A DNA stretch of 64,000 nt from positions 4,363,001-4,427,000 of the forward strand of contig NZ_CP026363.1 in assembly GCF_004117055.1 (NCBI RefSeq), written 5' to 3'. How positions within the stretch are numbered: position 1 is the first letter of the stretch; each line of letters begins with the position of its first letter. Shown here piece by piece: positions 17,800-27,140 of the stretch. This stretch comes from Brevibacillus agri (GTDB lineage Bacteria; Bacillota; Bacilli; Brevibacillales; Brevibacillaceae). A model generated the notes under the pieces. It was not told where the DNA came from. It searched no databases and saw nothing but the letters and a program-made list of their open reading frames with translations. A program made the translations under genes and the position numbers.

Positions 17800-17861
17800 T
17801 ATATCGGCCTTGTTTTTTCCAAATTCTTCCGACCGTTGGAAGCTTTTTTTCCATAAGAAAA

Positions 17862-17896
17862 ACAGTCAGGGAAAAACGCCCTGACTGTCCTTTTTT
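17862..17896. terminator. Bidirectional terminator between htpG promoter and IS91-type genes
   Basis: CAGTCAGGG and CCCTGACTG form a perfect stem with T-runs on both outer sides. It serves the 96-residue gene on the minus strand. A role as an IS91-type terminal hairpin is an alternative. Confidence 0.75.
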
Positions 17897-17899
17897 GCG

Positions 17900-18190
17900 C
17901 TAGAGGATATCCGAAAGTTTGTATTCATAGCCATGTAAACCTTTATAATACTCAGGATACATGGGGTTTCCACAGTACTCACAACCAAATTGCGGTGGCA
18001 CGGTTGGGTCACCATCATCCATTGCATCAAAATCACGAACAACACTTAGAGGTACATCCTCTGTTTCATGACACGTCAAACAAACATATTTGACGACTTC
18101 GTTCCTCTCTTGTTTCCTTCGGAAACTGTCGAGTAATGCTTTGTGATTTTTCTTTGCCTTTTTCTTTTTTGACACCTGTGAGATCTTCAA
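17900..18190 (-). CDS. Zinc-ribbon protein overlapping the IS91 transposase
   Basis: About 96 residues: a lysine-rich N-terminus (SKKKKAKKNHK) and two CxxC pairs (CLTCHE and CEYCGN) that would form a zinc ribbon, with a GLHGYEYKLSDIL tail. It starts inside the last 125 bases of the transposase gene in another frame. The start is a TTG at 18190 or a GTG at 18175; neither has an ideal ribosome site. Its place suggests an accessory protein of the IS. Function unknown; I do not recognise a named family. Confidence 0.6.
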   Translation of the reverse strand: MKISQVSKKKKAKKNHKALLDSFRRKQERNEVVKYVCLTCHETEDVPLSVVRDFDAMDDGDPTVPPQFGCEYCGNPMYPEYYKGLHGYEYKLSDIL

Positions 18191-19379
18191 TCATCCTTTC
18201 CAGACAACGCCGAGATAGATCGCAAACAGCAAAGGCGACCGTAAGTTGTCCATCTTTTAGGCAGGCTTCTCCCTTGTATTCATAGTAGCACTCACACTTT
18301 GGGCAAACCATAGGGTCTTTCCCTGCATAATTTATCATCTTCTCTCGCCATGTTCTTCGACGAAGTACATGCTTTGCTTTTACGATCCACCTTTTCACAG
18401 TTTTTTGCCACGCTGAAAGAACCTTTTTACAAAGGTTTTTCACTCTTCGGGCATACACACCATAATAACGAATCGTTTTAAATTGTTCGTCCGGAATATG
18501 TCTGATGAGGCGAGCAATAAATTCTTCTACTGTTACGGTTTCTGTTTTTTCCTGCCCATCCGTTTTATCCTTATACCGAAACGTCACAAATTGGCCGTCA
18601 TATTCCTCAATCCGGCCAAGAGCGATGGCGGGTCGACGAATATATCGGCCAATATAAGCCAACTGCGCTTTTATGTTCCCTTTTTGTTTCGGAGCATGCA
18701 CATAGAAGCCTTCCCCGTTAGCGGAGTAGGCCTTTTGTAGAAGGCGCTGTACTTCCTTTTTTTCCTCTTCTGTCAGAAGACGTCTAATGAGCTTTAATAC
18801 AATGGTTTGCCACTGCTTTCGAAGCATCTCGAACGGAAGGAAGTCGTAGGTTTTCCATTCACCGTTCTGCTTCATCCCTCCCATTGTGACCAACAAATGT
18901 AGATGCGGATTAAAGTTAATACGTGATCCAAATGTATGCAAGCCTACGATAATGCCTGGATTTACTTTATGTTTCTTTTCAAAGTATTCTCGGATAAATC
19001 GCGCGCCTTCGTCCATAAACTCCTTTAACAGCTTGCGATGTTTGAGGAACACGTCCCGTAAGCCTTCATCGATCGTTAGGATAATATGGCGATGATTGAC
19101 TTGAAATACTTCGTGTTCGAGCAACCGACTCCATTCCTCGGTTTCCCCAACAGAGCAAGTTGTGCAGAACCTCCCCTTACATCGATACGGTACCCGTCTA
19201 ACATCATGACACCCTTCACATACAAATAGCTTAAACCCATTCTTTGGATTGCCACAGTTACGAAATTTCTCCACTTCTTTTCGGACAATGGGTCGTATTT
19301 TTCTACCATGCTTCTTTTCAAACCGATCCCAATGTTGATTCTCATCAAAGAAAATTTCTCTAAGAATGTTTGTCTCCAT
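18066..19379 (-). CDS. IS91-family HUH (Y1-type) transposase
   Basis: 437 residues. Seen: an N-terminal zinc finger (CEGCHDVRRVPYRC then CTTC), the HUH motif in NPHLHLLVTMGG, and the catalytic tyrosine region AQLAYIGRYIRRP. This is the rolling-circle type found in IS801/IS1294-like elements. A C-terminal CPKC motif is also present. ATG at 19379 without a clear ribosome site. The ends (oriIS and terIS) could not be fixed by eye, as these elements leave no target repeat. The gene looks intact. Confidence 0.88.
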   Translation of the reverse strand: METNILREIFFDENQHWDRFEKKHGRKIRPIVRKEVEKFRNCGNPKNGFKLFVCEGCHDVRRVPYRCKGRFCTTCSVGETEEWSRLLEHEVFQVNHRHIILTIDEGLRDVFLKHRKLLKEFMDEGARFIREYFEKKHKVNPGIIVGLHTFGSRINFNPHLHLLVTMGGMKQNGEWKTYDFLPFEMLRKQWQTIVLKLIRRLLTEEEKKEVQRLLQKAYSANGEGFYVHAPKQKGNIKAQLAYIGRYIRRPAIALGRIEEYDGQFVTFRYKDKTDGQEKTETVTVEEFIARLIRHIPDEQFKTIRYYGVYARRVKNLCKKVLSAWQKTVKRWIVKAKHVLRRRTWREKMINYAGKDPMVCPKCECYYEYKGEACLKDGQLTVAFAVCDLSRRCLERMIEDLTGVKKEKGKEKSQSITRQFPKETREERSRQICLFDVS

Positions 19380-19452
19380 GACTCTATTTTACAAATAACT
19401 TAACAAGGATGGGTACTCCCCTTCCTCAAAATTTATACTTTCTTATCCGTTG

Positions 19453-19498
19453 AAAAAGAAAGTTCCCAAGCCAACTGACCTGGGAACTTTCTTTTTTT
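19453..19498. terminator. Bidirectional terminator
   Basis: GAAAGTTCCCA pairs with TGGGAACTTTC across a 12-base loop, flanked by A-runs and T-runs. It overlaps the stop of the membrane-protein gene at 19497. Confidence 0.85.
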
Positions 19499-20441
19499 AA
19501 GTGAAACGATCGTTGTCCACTTTCTTTATCTCTAAATAACTGCCCAGAAACCATGCCATAAAGCCGAATAAGCACCAATATAAAATCGCCCAAAATTCGA
19601 AGTCCCAGCTAATAAGCCAAAACGCAAACAGTATTTCGCAAACAATGATCCCAAATGCATTGCCGTGTTCTCGCAAATGCTTGTACGATTCCACGTAATC
19701 TTCGCTTTGGCTTTGCTTGTTTTCCTTAGAAAAATTCCTTTTCTGCACGTACATTTCCCCACGGTTCACTCGCATGCGGAAAGAATGGTACTTCCTCGGC
19801 GCCTCCTGATTATCCTTCGTTCTCGACGCGCTTAATTGTTCGTAGAACTGCTGAATAAAGGAAAAAGTAAACATGAGCAAAACAAAAAAGCCACTAAGGA
19901 CAGTAAGCGAGATGAGATGCTTGCCAGTACCCCAATGTTTTTCATATTGATTGTCAATAATCATAGGTGAAAATATCCAAATGACCAACATGAAAAAGAT
20001 GGCCAGCAAACAATGCGCAAAGTATTTCCAGGTCGGTTTAATGGGATAAAAAAATACTAATGAGCGGATGCCGTGCAGAATCAAAATGAGCATACTGGAA
20101 AAATACATATACAAAAACCCGGAAACCGCTAATATAATCGCAGCTAAAATCGGAAAGCCCGTCACTTTTATCTCTATGCTTTCGTTTTGCCGATCAATCA
20201 AATCGTCACTCCCGATGATTTTCAATATTTCATTCGCACCCCTGCCCTCCAGACCGTAAGTCGTACTGAACAACAGGTTATACACATCACTTTTCACACT
20301 CTGGCATTTGGGGTCCGGATAAAAAGCTTTTGTGATAGCTGCATCGTAGTTGATAATCAAATAAAACAAAATCACGATCCCAAAAATCGTGCCTAGCAAA
20401 TAGCGCACCAGATAAAACTCCCAAAATCGGTTCCCTCCCAT
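19497..20441 (-). CDS. Multi-pass membrane protein of unknown function
   Basis: 314 residues with six or so hydrophobic segments: one near the N-terminus, two or three in the middle, two close to the C-terminus, and a charged cytoplasmic stretch (about 215-260) between them. No known domain recognised. GGGAGGGAAGT directly precedes the ATG at 20441, favoured over an in-frame ATG at 20465. Lower GC than its neighbours by eye. Stands alone between the IS91-type element and the hydrolase gene. Confidence 0.75.
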   Translation of the reverse strand: MGGNRFWEFYLVRYLLGTIFGIVILFYLIINYDAAITKAFYPDPKCQSVKSDVYNLLFSTTYGLEGRGANEILKIIGSDDLIDRQNESIEIKVTGFPILAAIILAVSGFLYMYFSSMLILILHGIRSLVFFYPIKPTWKYFAHCLLAIFFMLVIWIFSPMIIDNQYEKHWGTGKHLISLTVLSGFFVLLMFTFSFIQQFYEQLSASRTKDNQEAPRKYHSFRMRVNRGEMYVQKRNFSKENKQSQSEDYVESYKHLREHGNAFGIIVCEILFAFWLISWDFEFWAILYWCLFGFMAWFLGSYLEIKKVDNDRFT

Positions 20442-20531
20442 ACTTCCCTCCCTGTTGTCATTCATTGAACACTCGGCAAAAACACAAATTACCAAATATT
20501 GTACCATATACCCAGGACTTTCAGCTTAAAA

Positions 20532-20562
20532 TAAAAAACCCCCGGTCATCCGCCCGGGGGTA
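20532..20562 (-). terminator. Terminator after the hydrolase/SDR remnant
   Basis: On the minus strand CCCCCGGGCG...CCGGGGG forms a GC-rich stem followed by TTTTTT. It still closes the transcript that once held the SDR gene. Confidence 0.85.
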
Positions 20563-20569
20563 GTGTTCG

Positions 20570-20690
20570 TTATCCTTGTTGTCGCGTCGGCGCCAGCACA
20601 ATCTCGCGAATATGGACACTCTGCGGCTGGCTGAACGAAAAAGCAGATCGTCTCTGCTACCGTTTTCGGATCGAGGCCGCTTGCTTCGCT
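20570..20690 (-). pseudogene. 3' remnant of a short-chain dehydrogenase gene
   Basis: In the frame next to the hydrolase end, the minus strand reads EASGLDPKTVAETICFFV, then after a one-base shift SQPQSVHIREIVLAPTRQQG and a TAA at 20572-20570. This is the usual C-terminal tail of SDR proteins (AETIxF...VHIREIVLAPT). The rest of the gene is missing. The scrap is joined to the 3' end of the hydrolase gene and overlaps its last codons. Confidence 0.75.
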
Positions 20691-21535
20691 GTGCCGCCGC
20701 CCTCCTGCGTATGCTGCAAGATTGCGCCGATAATAACGTCCCAGTCGCCTTGCGGAAGCTCATGCCCGGTTCCTTCCAGCGTCACCAGCGAGGCGCCGGG
20801 AATCGTCCGCGCCAGCGCGACACCGTGCGGATACGGAATGATCGGGTCTTCTGTGCCGTGAATGACCAGGGCAGGGACCGCGATTTCTGCCGTCCGGGCC
20901 AAATACGGTTCGCTGCCGGGAATCAGCGCGTGATTGTTGATGTTTGCCATCTTGCGGCTGCGTTTTACTTCCGCTGTCACCAGCTCATACGTCCGCTGCT
21001 CGTCAAGCGGGTGCCGGGAGCCGACGAGCACTTTCCACTTCGCGACGGAAAAGTCGATCACGTCCTGCTCCTTTTCCCAGTCTAGCTCTTCTACATTGCT
21101 GAAAAATTGCACGATCTTCTCCTCCATTGGCGGCAAATCCGGGGCGAAATTGGACGTTGCCAGCAAGCCGATCGTCCGCACTCTTTCCGGATGCCGCAAA
21201 GCGATGATCTGCGTGATGATCCCGCCCATCGACATGCCGACGATGTGCGCCCGCTCGATCTTGTAGGCATCGAGTATGTGAATCGCGTCGTCTGCCATGT
21301 CCTCGAACGTATAGCCCGGATTGCCCAGCTCAAAAGTGGTAGAGCGGCCGACATCGCGATTGTCGTAGCGAATGACAAAGCGGCCCGCGTCCGCCAGCCG
21401 CTGGCAAAATGGTTCCTCCCACCAGACGAGCGACGCCTGCGCCCCCATAATCAGCAAAATAGCCGGATCGGCCGGATTGCCGAAGCTTTCCGTGCAAAGC
21501 TCCACGCCATTTCGATTCACCATTTGTTCGGTCAT
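20657..21535 (-). CDS. Alpha/beta hydrolase
   Basis: 292 residues. Nucleophile elbow GMSMGG, acid in HGTEDPIIP, and histidine in EGTGHELP complete the triad. Oxyanion region LIMGAQASLVWWEE. Similar to aclacinomycin methylesterase-like or haloperoxidase-type hydrolases; substrate unknown. AAGGAGGAG precedes the ATG at 21535. The last dozen residues (about GGGTAKQAASIRKR) are read out of frame from an SDR gene fragment, so the natural C-terminus probably lay just before; the fold is unlikely to suffer. Confidence 0.88.
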   Translation of the reverse strand: MTEQMVNRNGVELCTESFGNPADPAILLIMGAQASLVWWEEPFCQRLADAGRFVIRYDNRDVGRSTTFELGNPGYTFEDMADDAIHILDAYKIERAHIVGMSMGGIITQIIALRHPERVRTIGLLATSNFAPDLPPMEEKIVQFFSNVEELDWEKEQDVIDFSVAKWKVLVGSRHPLDEQRTYELVTAEVKRSRKMANINNHALIPGSEPYLARTAEIAVPALVIHGTEDPIIPYPHGVALARTIPGASLVTLEGTGHELPQGDWDVIIGAILQHTQEGGGTAKQAASIRKR

Positions 21536-22124
21536 TCGTTTCTCCTCCTTCAACATGCGGTCTTTTCATGAAACGACTGGACTTTTGCCAGGCCGTTGGC
21601 GCAGCCTTAGTTGCACTTATAAATCTTACAGTACAAAAAAAACACAGGCTGGCTGCCTGTGCTGGTGTAATCGAAAAAGCAGAGAAAAAGAACCGCGCCA
21701 AACGCCGCAGACTTACTGCGTTAAAAGCAAGCACGCCGCGCAAAAAGCAGAGCCGCTTTTGCAGCGCGCAATGGCAAACGGCAGCGGGCGAAACCGTGAA
21801 AATGACCGTTCCATTCGCTTCCTTCTCTTCTTTTGTTTTTCAGGGCAAGCGGGGCCGTCGCTTGAAAAACTTCCCCTACCTGTCCTGCAAACCGGTTACC
21901 ATGCAAGCAAACCATTTTTCGATTACCGTACGCACACGACTTAGCCTTTTTCGTGCTATTTCCAATCATTGTGCCAGGAATGAAACCGAAAAATTAGTTT
22001 GCCACACGTAACCCTCCGTTCCTCTCAATTGCGTCCATCCTACCATGAGCCGCTGTGAACTGTCAATGACTGGATAATCGTCCAACACGCGCGCCCGTTG
22101 TCCCTCATGGCCTTCATGCAGATG
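21536..22124. other. 589-base gap with a dispersed repeat and a small terminator
   Basis: No convincing gene on either strand. It contains copy A of the dispersed repeat (21570-21640) and, just after, a hairpin CACAGGC/GCCTGTG (21643-21661) followed by a T-run on the minus strand. The remaining DNA up to the ABC gene end shows short frames with non-protein-like composition; a decayed gene is possible. Confidence 0.5.
21570..21642. repeat. Dispersed repeat, copy A (degenerate)
   Basis: Shares GAAA...TTGGCGCAGCCTTAGTTGC..CTTATA and the A-run tail with copies at 43256-43347 and 63151-63238, but the central palindrome is partly lost. Confidence 0.6.
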
Positions 22125-23867
22125 CTACGCCGTAATTTTCCACCCGCTCGTTCTTCGCTGCAACTCCCACAGCCGGGCGTACAGCCCGCCTTTTTCCAAC
22201 AGCTCCTGGTGCCGCCCCTGTTCCACGACCTTGCCTTTTTCCAGCACGATGATGTTGTCGGCGTTCACGACCGTTTTCAGCCGATGGGCGATCAGGATGA
22301 CCGTCCGGCCTTTGACCAGCCGCCCGATCGCCTGCTGCATGTCGGCTTCGTTTTCCGGGTCGAGCGAGGAAGTCGCTTCGTCCAGGAGCAGCACCGGAGC
22401 GTTTTTCAAAATCGCCCGGGCGATGGAAATGCGCTGCTTTTCGCCGCCGGACAAAGTGGAGCCGCCCTCGCCGACCATCGTGTCGTAGCCGTTCGGCAAC
22501 TTCATGATGAAGTCGTGGCAGCACGCTTCCTTGGCTGCGGCCTCAATCTCTTCCTGCGTCGCATCTTCCCGCCCGTAGCGAATATTGTTGCGGATCGTGT
22601 CCTGGAACAAGTACACATCCTGGAATACCATCGAAATTTTTTGCATGAGCTTCTCCGGGTCGATCTCGCGTTCATCTTTTCCGCCGAACAGCACCCGTCC
22701 CCCGACCGGATCGTAAAAGCGCGCGATCAGCCGCAGCAGCGTGCTTTTTCCGCTGCCGGACGGCCCGACGATAGCCGTCAGCGTGCCTTTTTTCATCTCG
22801 ACAGACACGCCGTCCAGTACGAGCGTGCCGTCGTCATAGCCAAAGCTCACCTCTTCCAAGCGGATGTCGTGCTCCTCAGGCGCTGCCTGCTCGCCTTGCA
22901 TGATCGGCTCGGCCAGCAGATTGACGATGCGCTCTCCCGCCATCGCATCGTACTTGAACGCAGGCAGGCGCATGATCGCGACAGACAGCGGGTCGAAAAT
23001 GCGCGCCCCGACCAACAGGAACATTGCGAACAGCGGAACCGTCAACTCGCCGCCGAGCACGAGATAGACGCCGACAATCGTCAACAGCGATACGCCCATC
23101 TGCATGAATGCCATGGCAACGAGGAAAAACGGGCCGAGCACTCCCTCCAGCCTGATGCTCTCTTGCATGTAGCGGTAAAACGACTGCTTCAGCCTTTGGA
23201 AGTTGTCGATGCGCAAATTGTACGCCTTGATGACCTTCATGCCGTACAAATATTCTTGCAGGCAGTTCGCGAGGGCGACTTTGGCCCGGGAATGGCTCGT
23301 GCCGAGCCTGCGTTCCAGTCGGGAGACGCCCCACAAAATGAGGATCGTGACCGGGAATCCGGCCAGCATCGCCACGGCCATGCGCCAGTCCCAGAACAGC
23401 AGGCCGAAAAACGCGAGAAACGGGATCAGCACACCGCTAATCAACTGCGGCAAAATCGACGTTCCGGCATTTTCAATCTGGGTAAAATCATTCATGATCG
23501 CATGACCCAGCTCGCCTGCGTCCTTGCGCATGAGAAAACCAAGCGGCAGCTTGCGCAAGTGCTCGGCCAGATTCGTCCGGCCCTCGACAGACGCTTCGTA
23601 CGCGCCGCGATAGATCGCGCGATACGCTTTTCGCTCACAGTAGAACACGACGATCAGAAATACGGCCATGCCTCCCCACGCCAGCCATAAGCTTTGCGTA
23701 TCGAGCGCAGCCTGCTCTTTGGCATAGTAGGCGTAAACGAGGCTCACGGCCCAGGCCAGACAGCCAAACGGCAGCATGTTGGCGAGATTCGCCAGCACGG
23801 CCCAAAGGATCGGCTTCCACATTTTCCCGGGGTTGCCGGCCGTAATGTCGTACAGCAGCTTGCGCAT
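22125..23867 (-). CDS. ABC transporter half-molecule, permease-ATPase (YbtQ/IrtB-like)
   Basis: 580 residues: six membrane helices (about 1-310) fused to an ATPase with Walker A GPSGSGKST, signature LSGGEKQRISIARA and Walker B LLLDEATSSLD. Exporter-type fold. The ATG at 23867 shares one base with the stop of the preceding ABC gene (TGATG), so the two are coupled and should form a heterodimer. Exporter-fold pairs of this kind next to ECF genes occur in siderophore loci (YbtP/YbtQ, IrtA/IrtB, equibactin), where they import ferric siderophores. Last gene of the cluster. The siderophore role is inferred. Confidence 0.9.
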   Translation of the reverse strand: MRKLLYDITAGNPGKMWKPILWAVLANLANMLPFGCLAWAVSLVYAYYAKEQAALDTQSLWLAWGGMAVFLIVVFYCERKAYRAIYRGAYEASVEGRTNLAEHLRKLPLGFLMRKDAGELGHAIMNDFTQIENAGTSILPQLISGVLIPFLAFFGLLFWDWRMAVAMLAGFPVTILILWGVSRLERRLGTSHSRAKVALANCLQEYLYGMKVIKAYNLRIDNFQRLKQSFYRYMQESIRLEGVLGPFFLVAMAFMQMGVSLLTIVGVYLVLGGELTVPLFAMFLLVGARIFDPLSVAIMRLPAFKYDAMAGERIVNLLAEPIMQGEQAAPEEHDIRLEEVSFGYDDGTLVLDGVSVEMKKGTLTAIVGPSGSGKSTLLRLIARFYDPVGGRVLFGGKDEREIDPEKLMQKISMVFQDVYLFQDTIRNNIRYGREDATQEEIEAAAKEACCHDFIMKLPNGYDTMVGEGGSTLSGGEKQRISIARAILKNAPVLLLDEATSSLDPENEADMQQAIGRLVKGRTVILIAHRLKTVVNADNIIVLEKGKVVEQGRHQELLEKGGLYARLWELQRRTSGWKITA

Positions 23868-25678
23868 CAGCCGTACACCTCCTTCTCCTGCCTGAGATCA
23901 ATCGTCCAGTCAGCCGAGCTCGTATAGGCAGCCCACATGTTTTTGTACAATCCGCCGCGGGCGAGCAGCTCGCGATGCGTGCCGCTGTCCTCGATTTTGC
24001 CGTTTTTCAGCACGATGATCTGATCGGCTTCGCAAATCGTCGTCAGCCGATGGGCGATAATCAACACCGTCTTGCCGCGGATCAGCTCTCCCAAGGCAAG
24101 CTGCATCTCGTATTCGTTTTCCGGGTCGGCGTACGCTGTCGCCTCGTCGAGAATCAAAATCGGCGCGTTTTTCAAAATCGCGCGAGCAACCGACACCCGC
24201 TGCTGCTCCCCGCCCGACAGGTGCACGCCGCCCTCGCCGATCAGCGTATCGTAGCCATGCGGCAACCGCTCAATGAACCCGTGACATTGCGCCGCCTTCG
24301 CCGCAGCGTACACTTCCTCTCTCGTCGCACTCGGCCGACCGGACAAAATGTTGTTGTAAAGCGTGTCCGTAAACAGGAAGCTGTCCTGAAAAACAAAGGA
24401 CATGGCGTCCATCAGCTCCGCCGTCTTCATCTCGCGGATGTCTACGCCGCCGATGAAAATCGTCCCTTTTTGCACGTCCCAGAAGCGTGGAATCAACTGC
24501 GCAACGGTCGATTTGCCCGAGCCTGACGGACCGACGAGCGCCGTAATTTTTCCCTGTGCCGCGACAAAGCTGATTCCCTGCAGCACCTCGTTGCCGCCCT
24601 CGCCCTCGTACGAAAAGGAGACGTCGCGAAACTCGATGTCATAGCCCGTCGGCTTCGCACCGTGCTCCGGCTCCGGGATCGCTTTTTCTTGCAGCATCTC
24701 GTCAATGCGTTTTACGCCCTCGGCAATCGTCGTCATCGCCGAGGCGAAGTTGTTCAGCTTGAAAATCGGCGTGGATATCCCCGGAGCGAGCACGAGAAAC
24801 AGCATCAGCGTAGCAGCAAAAGCGACGTGATCCGGGTCCTGGCTGATGAAAAACAGGCCGACCGGAAAGAAAAACGTCGCCAGCGAGAGCATGACTACCT
24901 TGAAGGACACGTAGCCCAGCTCGAAATTGTCCGTGTAGCGCAGGCTGAAATCGCGGTAATGCAGCATGTCCTGGTAAAACTTGCGGAACGAATGCACCGT
25001 CTGGCCGAAAATTTTGATCGCCGGCATCCCGCGCACGTATTGCACCGAGGACGTGCTGATCGCCTCCAGCGCGTCAAAGTATTCCTTCAGCCCCGCCTTC
25101 GCCTTTTTCCCAGCCATCATCGAATATTGGGCGGCGAAGCCGAGCACCATCGGGATGATGCAGGCCAGCGCCAGCCATACATCGAGCGAAAACATCGCGA
25201 CCACGATGACGACGAGCATCACCGCCGTATTAATCAGGTCAGGCAACTGGTGGGCGATGAACAGCTCGATTCGCTCCACGTCCAGCTCCACGACTTTTTT
25301 GATTTTGCCTGTGGCATTTTTGTTGAAGTAGCCGAGCGGTAGCGCACCGATATGGTCGGCCAACCGCACCCGGATGCCGTACAAAATGCGAAAGGCGGCA
25401 ATGTGCGAGCACATCCCGCCGACGTACATAAACAAATAGCCGAGCAAAAGCCCTGCCACGCCCCGGACGGCCCAGGCAATGACATAGCTCGCATCGACGG
25501 CCGAAATGTCTGCGGCATGCCGCAAAAGCTCAGCCAGGACGTAGTAAATCGACAAGTACGGGACGAGCAGCAAAAAGACGCTTACGGTAGACAAAACTGC
25601 CGAGCAGACCATCAGCGTCTTTTTTTCACCTGCCAGCTCCAGCAGTCGAGCCATTCCTGTTTTTGGCTTACGTTTCAA
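23867..25678 (-). CDS. ABC transporter half-molecule, permease-ATPase (YbtP/IrtA-like)
   Basis: 603 residues, six membrane helices followed by an ATPase with GPSGSGKST, LSGGEQQRVSVARA and LILDEATAYADPENE. The TTG at 25678 is chosen because AAGGAG lies nine bases upstream; the ATG at 25654 has only AGGA right next to it. The TTG overlaps the end of the ECF ATPase gene by 11 bases. Partner of the next gene. The ATPase half contains ALVGPSG and LSGGEQQ like multidrug-type exporters, so annotation as a drug exporter is the main alternative; the ECF neighbours argue for import. Confidence 0.9.
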   Translation of the reverse strand: MKRKPKTGMARLLELAGEKKTLMVCSAVLSTVSVFLLLVPYLSIYYVLAELLRHAADISAVDASYVIAWAVRGVAGLLLGYLFMYVGGMCSHIAAFRILYGIRVRLADHIGALPLGYFNKNATGKIKKVVELDVERIELFIAHQLPDLINTAVMLVVIVVAMFSLDVWLALACIIPMVLGFAAQYSMMAGKKAKAGLKEYFDALEAISTSSVQYVRGMPAIKIFGQTVHSFRKFYQDMLHYRDFSLRYTDNFELGYVSFKVVMLSLATFFFPVGLFFISQDPDHVAFAATLMLFLVLAPGISTPIFKLNNFASAMTTIAEGVKRIDEMLQEKAIPEPEHGAKPTGYDIEFRDVSFSYEGEGGNEVLQGISFVAAQGKITALVGPSGSGKSTVAQLIPRFWDVQKGTIFIGGVDIREMKTAELMDAMSFVFQDSFLFTDTLYNNILSGRPSATREEVYAAAKAAQCHGFIERLPHGYDTLIGEGGVHLSGGEQQRVSVARAILKNAPILILDEATAYADPENEYEMQLALGELIRGKTVLIIAHRLTTICEADQIIVLKNGKIEDSGTHRELLARGGLYKNMWAAYTSSADWTIDLRQEKEVYG

Positions 25679-27140
25679 CGGTTCTCACTCCTTGTTCCGT
25701 GAAAATCGTCTCCACATCGTGCGTTGCTTTCAATTCCACAATCTGATCGCTGGCCAGCCCGGACAAAATCTGGTCGTGCGTGATGATGACTACCGTTTTG
25801 CCAGCCTGGGCGAGCTTTTTCACCCACGCTGCCACCTTGAGGACGCCATCCCCATCGAGTCCGCTCGTCGGTTCGTCGAGAATGATCCACTCTGCGTCCG
25901 AGCAGTAGGCGGCCGCCATCGTGACCCGCTGCTTTTCTCCGCCCGACAAGGACGCCGGATGCCTGTCGCGCAAATTTTCGATGCCAAACGCCTCCATCGC
26001 CGCATAGGCGCGCTGGCGCAGCTCCTCGTCCAGCCGTCTGCCCATCACGATCTCGTTGCCCACGCTGTCGGCGTAGAGCTGATAGTCTGCGTCCTGCATG
26101 ACCAGGTAGCTCGCTGCGCGCCTTTTGCTCGCAAAATAGCGGGCGGAGCCGTAGTGGACCGTGCCCTTTTGCTCGCGCAGCAGCCCGCACAAAATTTTGC
26201 TCAACGTCGTCTTTCCGGCCCCGTTTTCTCCCGTTAGCGCCGTGACAGTTCCTTTTGGCAGCGTAATGTCGACCTCCGAGACTCCGTCGCCTTTTCTGCG
26301 GTAAAAATACGAAAGCCCTCGCCCTTCCAGCGCGATTTCGGACGGTGTGGCCTTCTTCGCCTGATCCTCCGCCTTGCTGGCACAAGCCATGTCCGGGTGG
26401 CGCAGCCCGTACGGCCGCACCGCTTCCATCGGCAGTTCGGCAAACTCATCCCTCGTCCACGTCTGCGCGATTTTGCCGTTTTCCATGCACACATACCGAT
26501 CCGCTACAGGCAAAAACGGCGTCAGTCTATGCTCGCAAATGAGCAGAGTCGTGCCGTTTTGCTTGAGCCTTCCCAAAATTTCGATCAGATTTCGCGTCGA
26601 GGACTGGTCCAGATTGGCCGTAGGCTCGTCTAGCAACAGCAGCGGCGGGGCCAGGACCGATGCAGCCGCAATCGCTACGCGCTGCTTTTGGCCGCTGGAC
26701 AGCCTGTGCAGCGAACGGTCGAGCAGATGGTACACACCGAGCTGCTTCGCTACTTTGTCGATCCGCTCCCTGATTTCTTGCGGGTCCATCCCGATGTTTT
26801 CCGCGGAAAACGCCAACTCGTCGCGGACGTTTTCCATAAAAAACTGGCTTCGAGGGTCCTGGAACACGACGCCCATCAGCCGCGTTCTCTCCTGCGGCAA
26901 AAGCTCCGCGGGACTTTTCCCGCCCACGCGGACCGTGCCGCTGAGCTTGCCTGCGTAAAAGCCGGGGGCGAGGCCGTTGACCAGCCGCATCATCGTGCTT
27001 TTGCCGCTGCCCGAACGCCCGCACAGCACGACACACTGTCCGGCTTTTACCGACAGGTTGATCTGGTTGACCCCCGTCTCACTGCCGGGCGTCCCGTCTT
27101 CGCTCTCATAATGGAAGGTGACATCTGTCAGCTCGATCAT
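25668..27140 (-). CDS. Fused double ECF-type ATPase (EcfA-EcfA')
   Basis: 490 residues with two complete ATP-binding cassettes. Domain 1 (about 1-230): CGRSGSGKST, LSSGQKQRVAIAAA, LLLDEPTANLD. Domain 2 (about 255-490): TGENGAGKTT, LSGGEKQRVTMAAA, ILDEPTSGLDGDG. The ATG at 27140 overlaps the EcfT stop by four bases (ATGA). In most group II ECF systems the two ATPases are separate genes; the fused type is common in dedicated (group I-like) modules. Provides energy for the EcfT/S pair encoded just upstream. Confidence 0.92.
   Translation of the reverse strand: MIELTDVTFHYESEDGTPGSETGVNQINLSVKAGQCVVLCGRSGSGKSTMMRLVNGLAPGFYAGKLSGTVRVGGKSPAELLPQERTRLMGVVFQDPRSQFFMENVRDELAFSAENIGMDPQEIRERIDKVAKQLGVYHLLDRSLHRLSSGQKQRVAIAAASVLAPPLLLLDEPTANLDQSSTRNLIEILGRLKQNGTTLLICEHRLTPFLPVADRYVCMENGKIAQTWTRDEFAELPMEAVRPYGLRHPDMACASKAEDQAKKATPSEIALEGRGLSYFYRRKGDGVSEVDITLPKGTVTALTGENGAGKTTLSKILCGLLREQKGTVHYGSARYFASKRRAASYLVMQDADYQLYADSVGNEIVMGRRLDEELRQRAYAAMEAFGIENLRDRHPASLSGGEKQRVTMAAAYCSDAEWIILDEPTSGLDGDGVLKVAAWVKKLAQAGKTVVIITHDQILSGLASDQIVELKATHDVETIFTEQGVRTVET

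Noticed and set aside
23867-25654. ATG at 25654 as start of the first ABC half-transporter
   Set aside because: Its AGGA is only one base away, whereas the TTG at 25678 has AAGGAG at good spacing and couples to the preceding gene.
22125-25678. Simple annotation of the ABC pair as multidrug exporters
   Set aside because: Kept only as an alternative: tight coupling to ECF importer genes and the YbtA-like regulator favours import of a metal complex.
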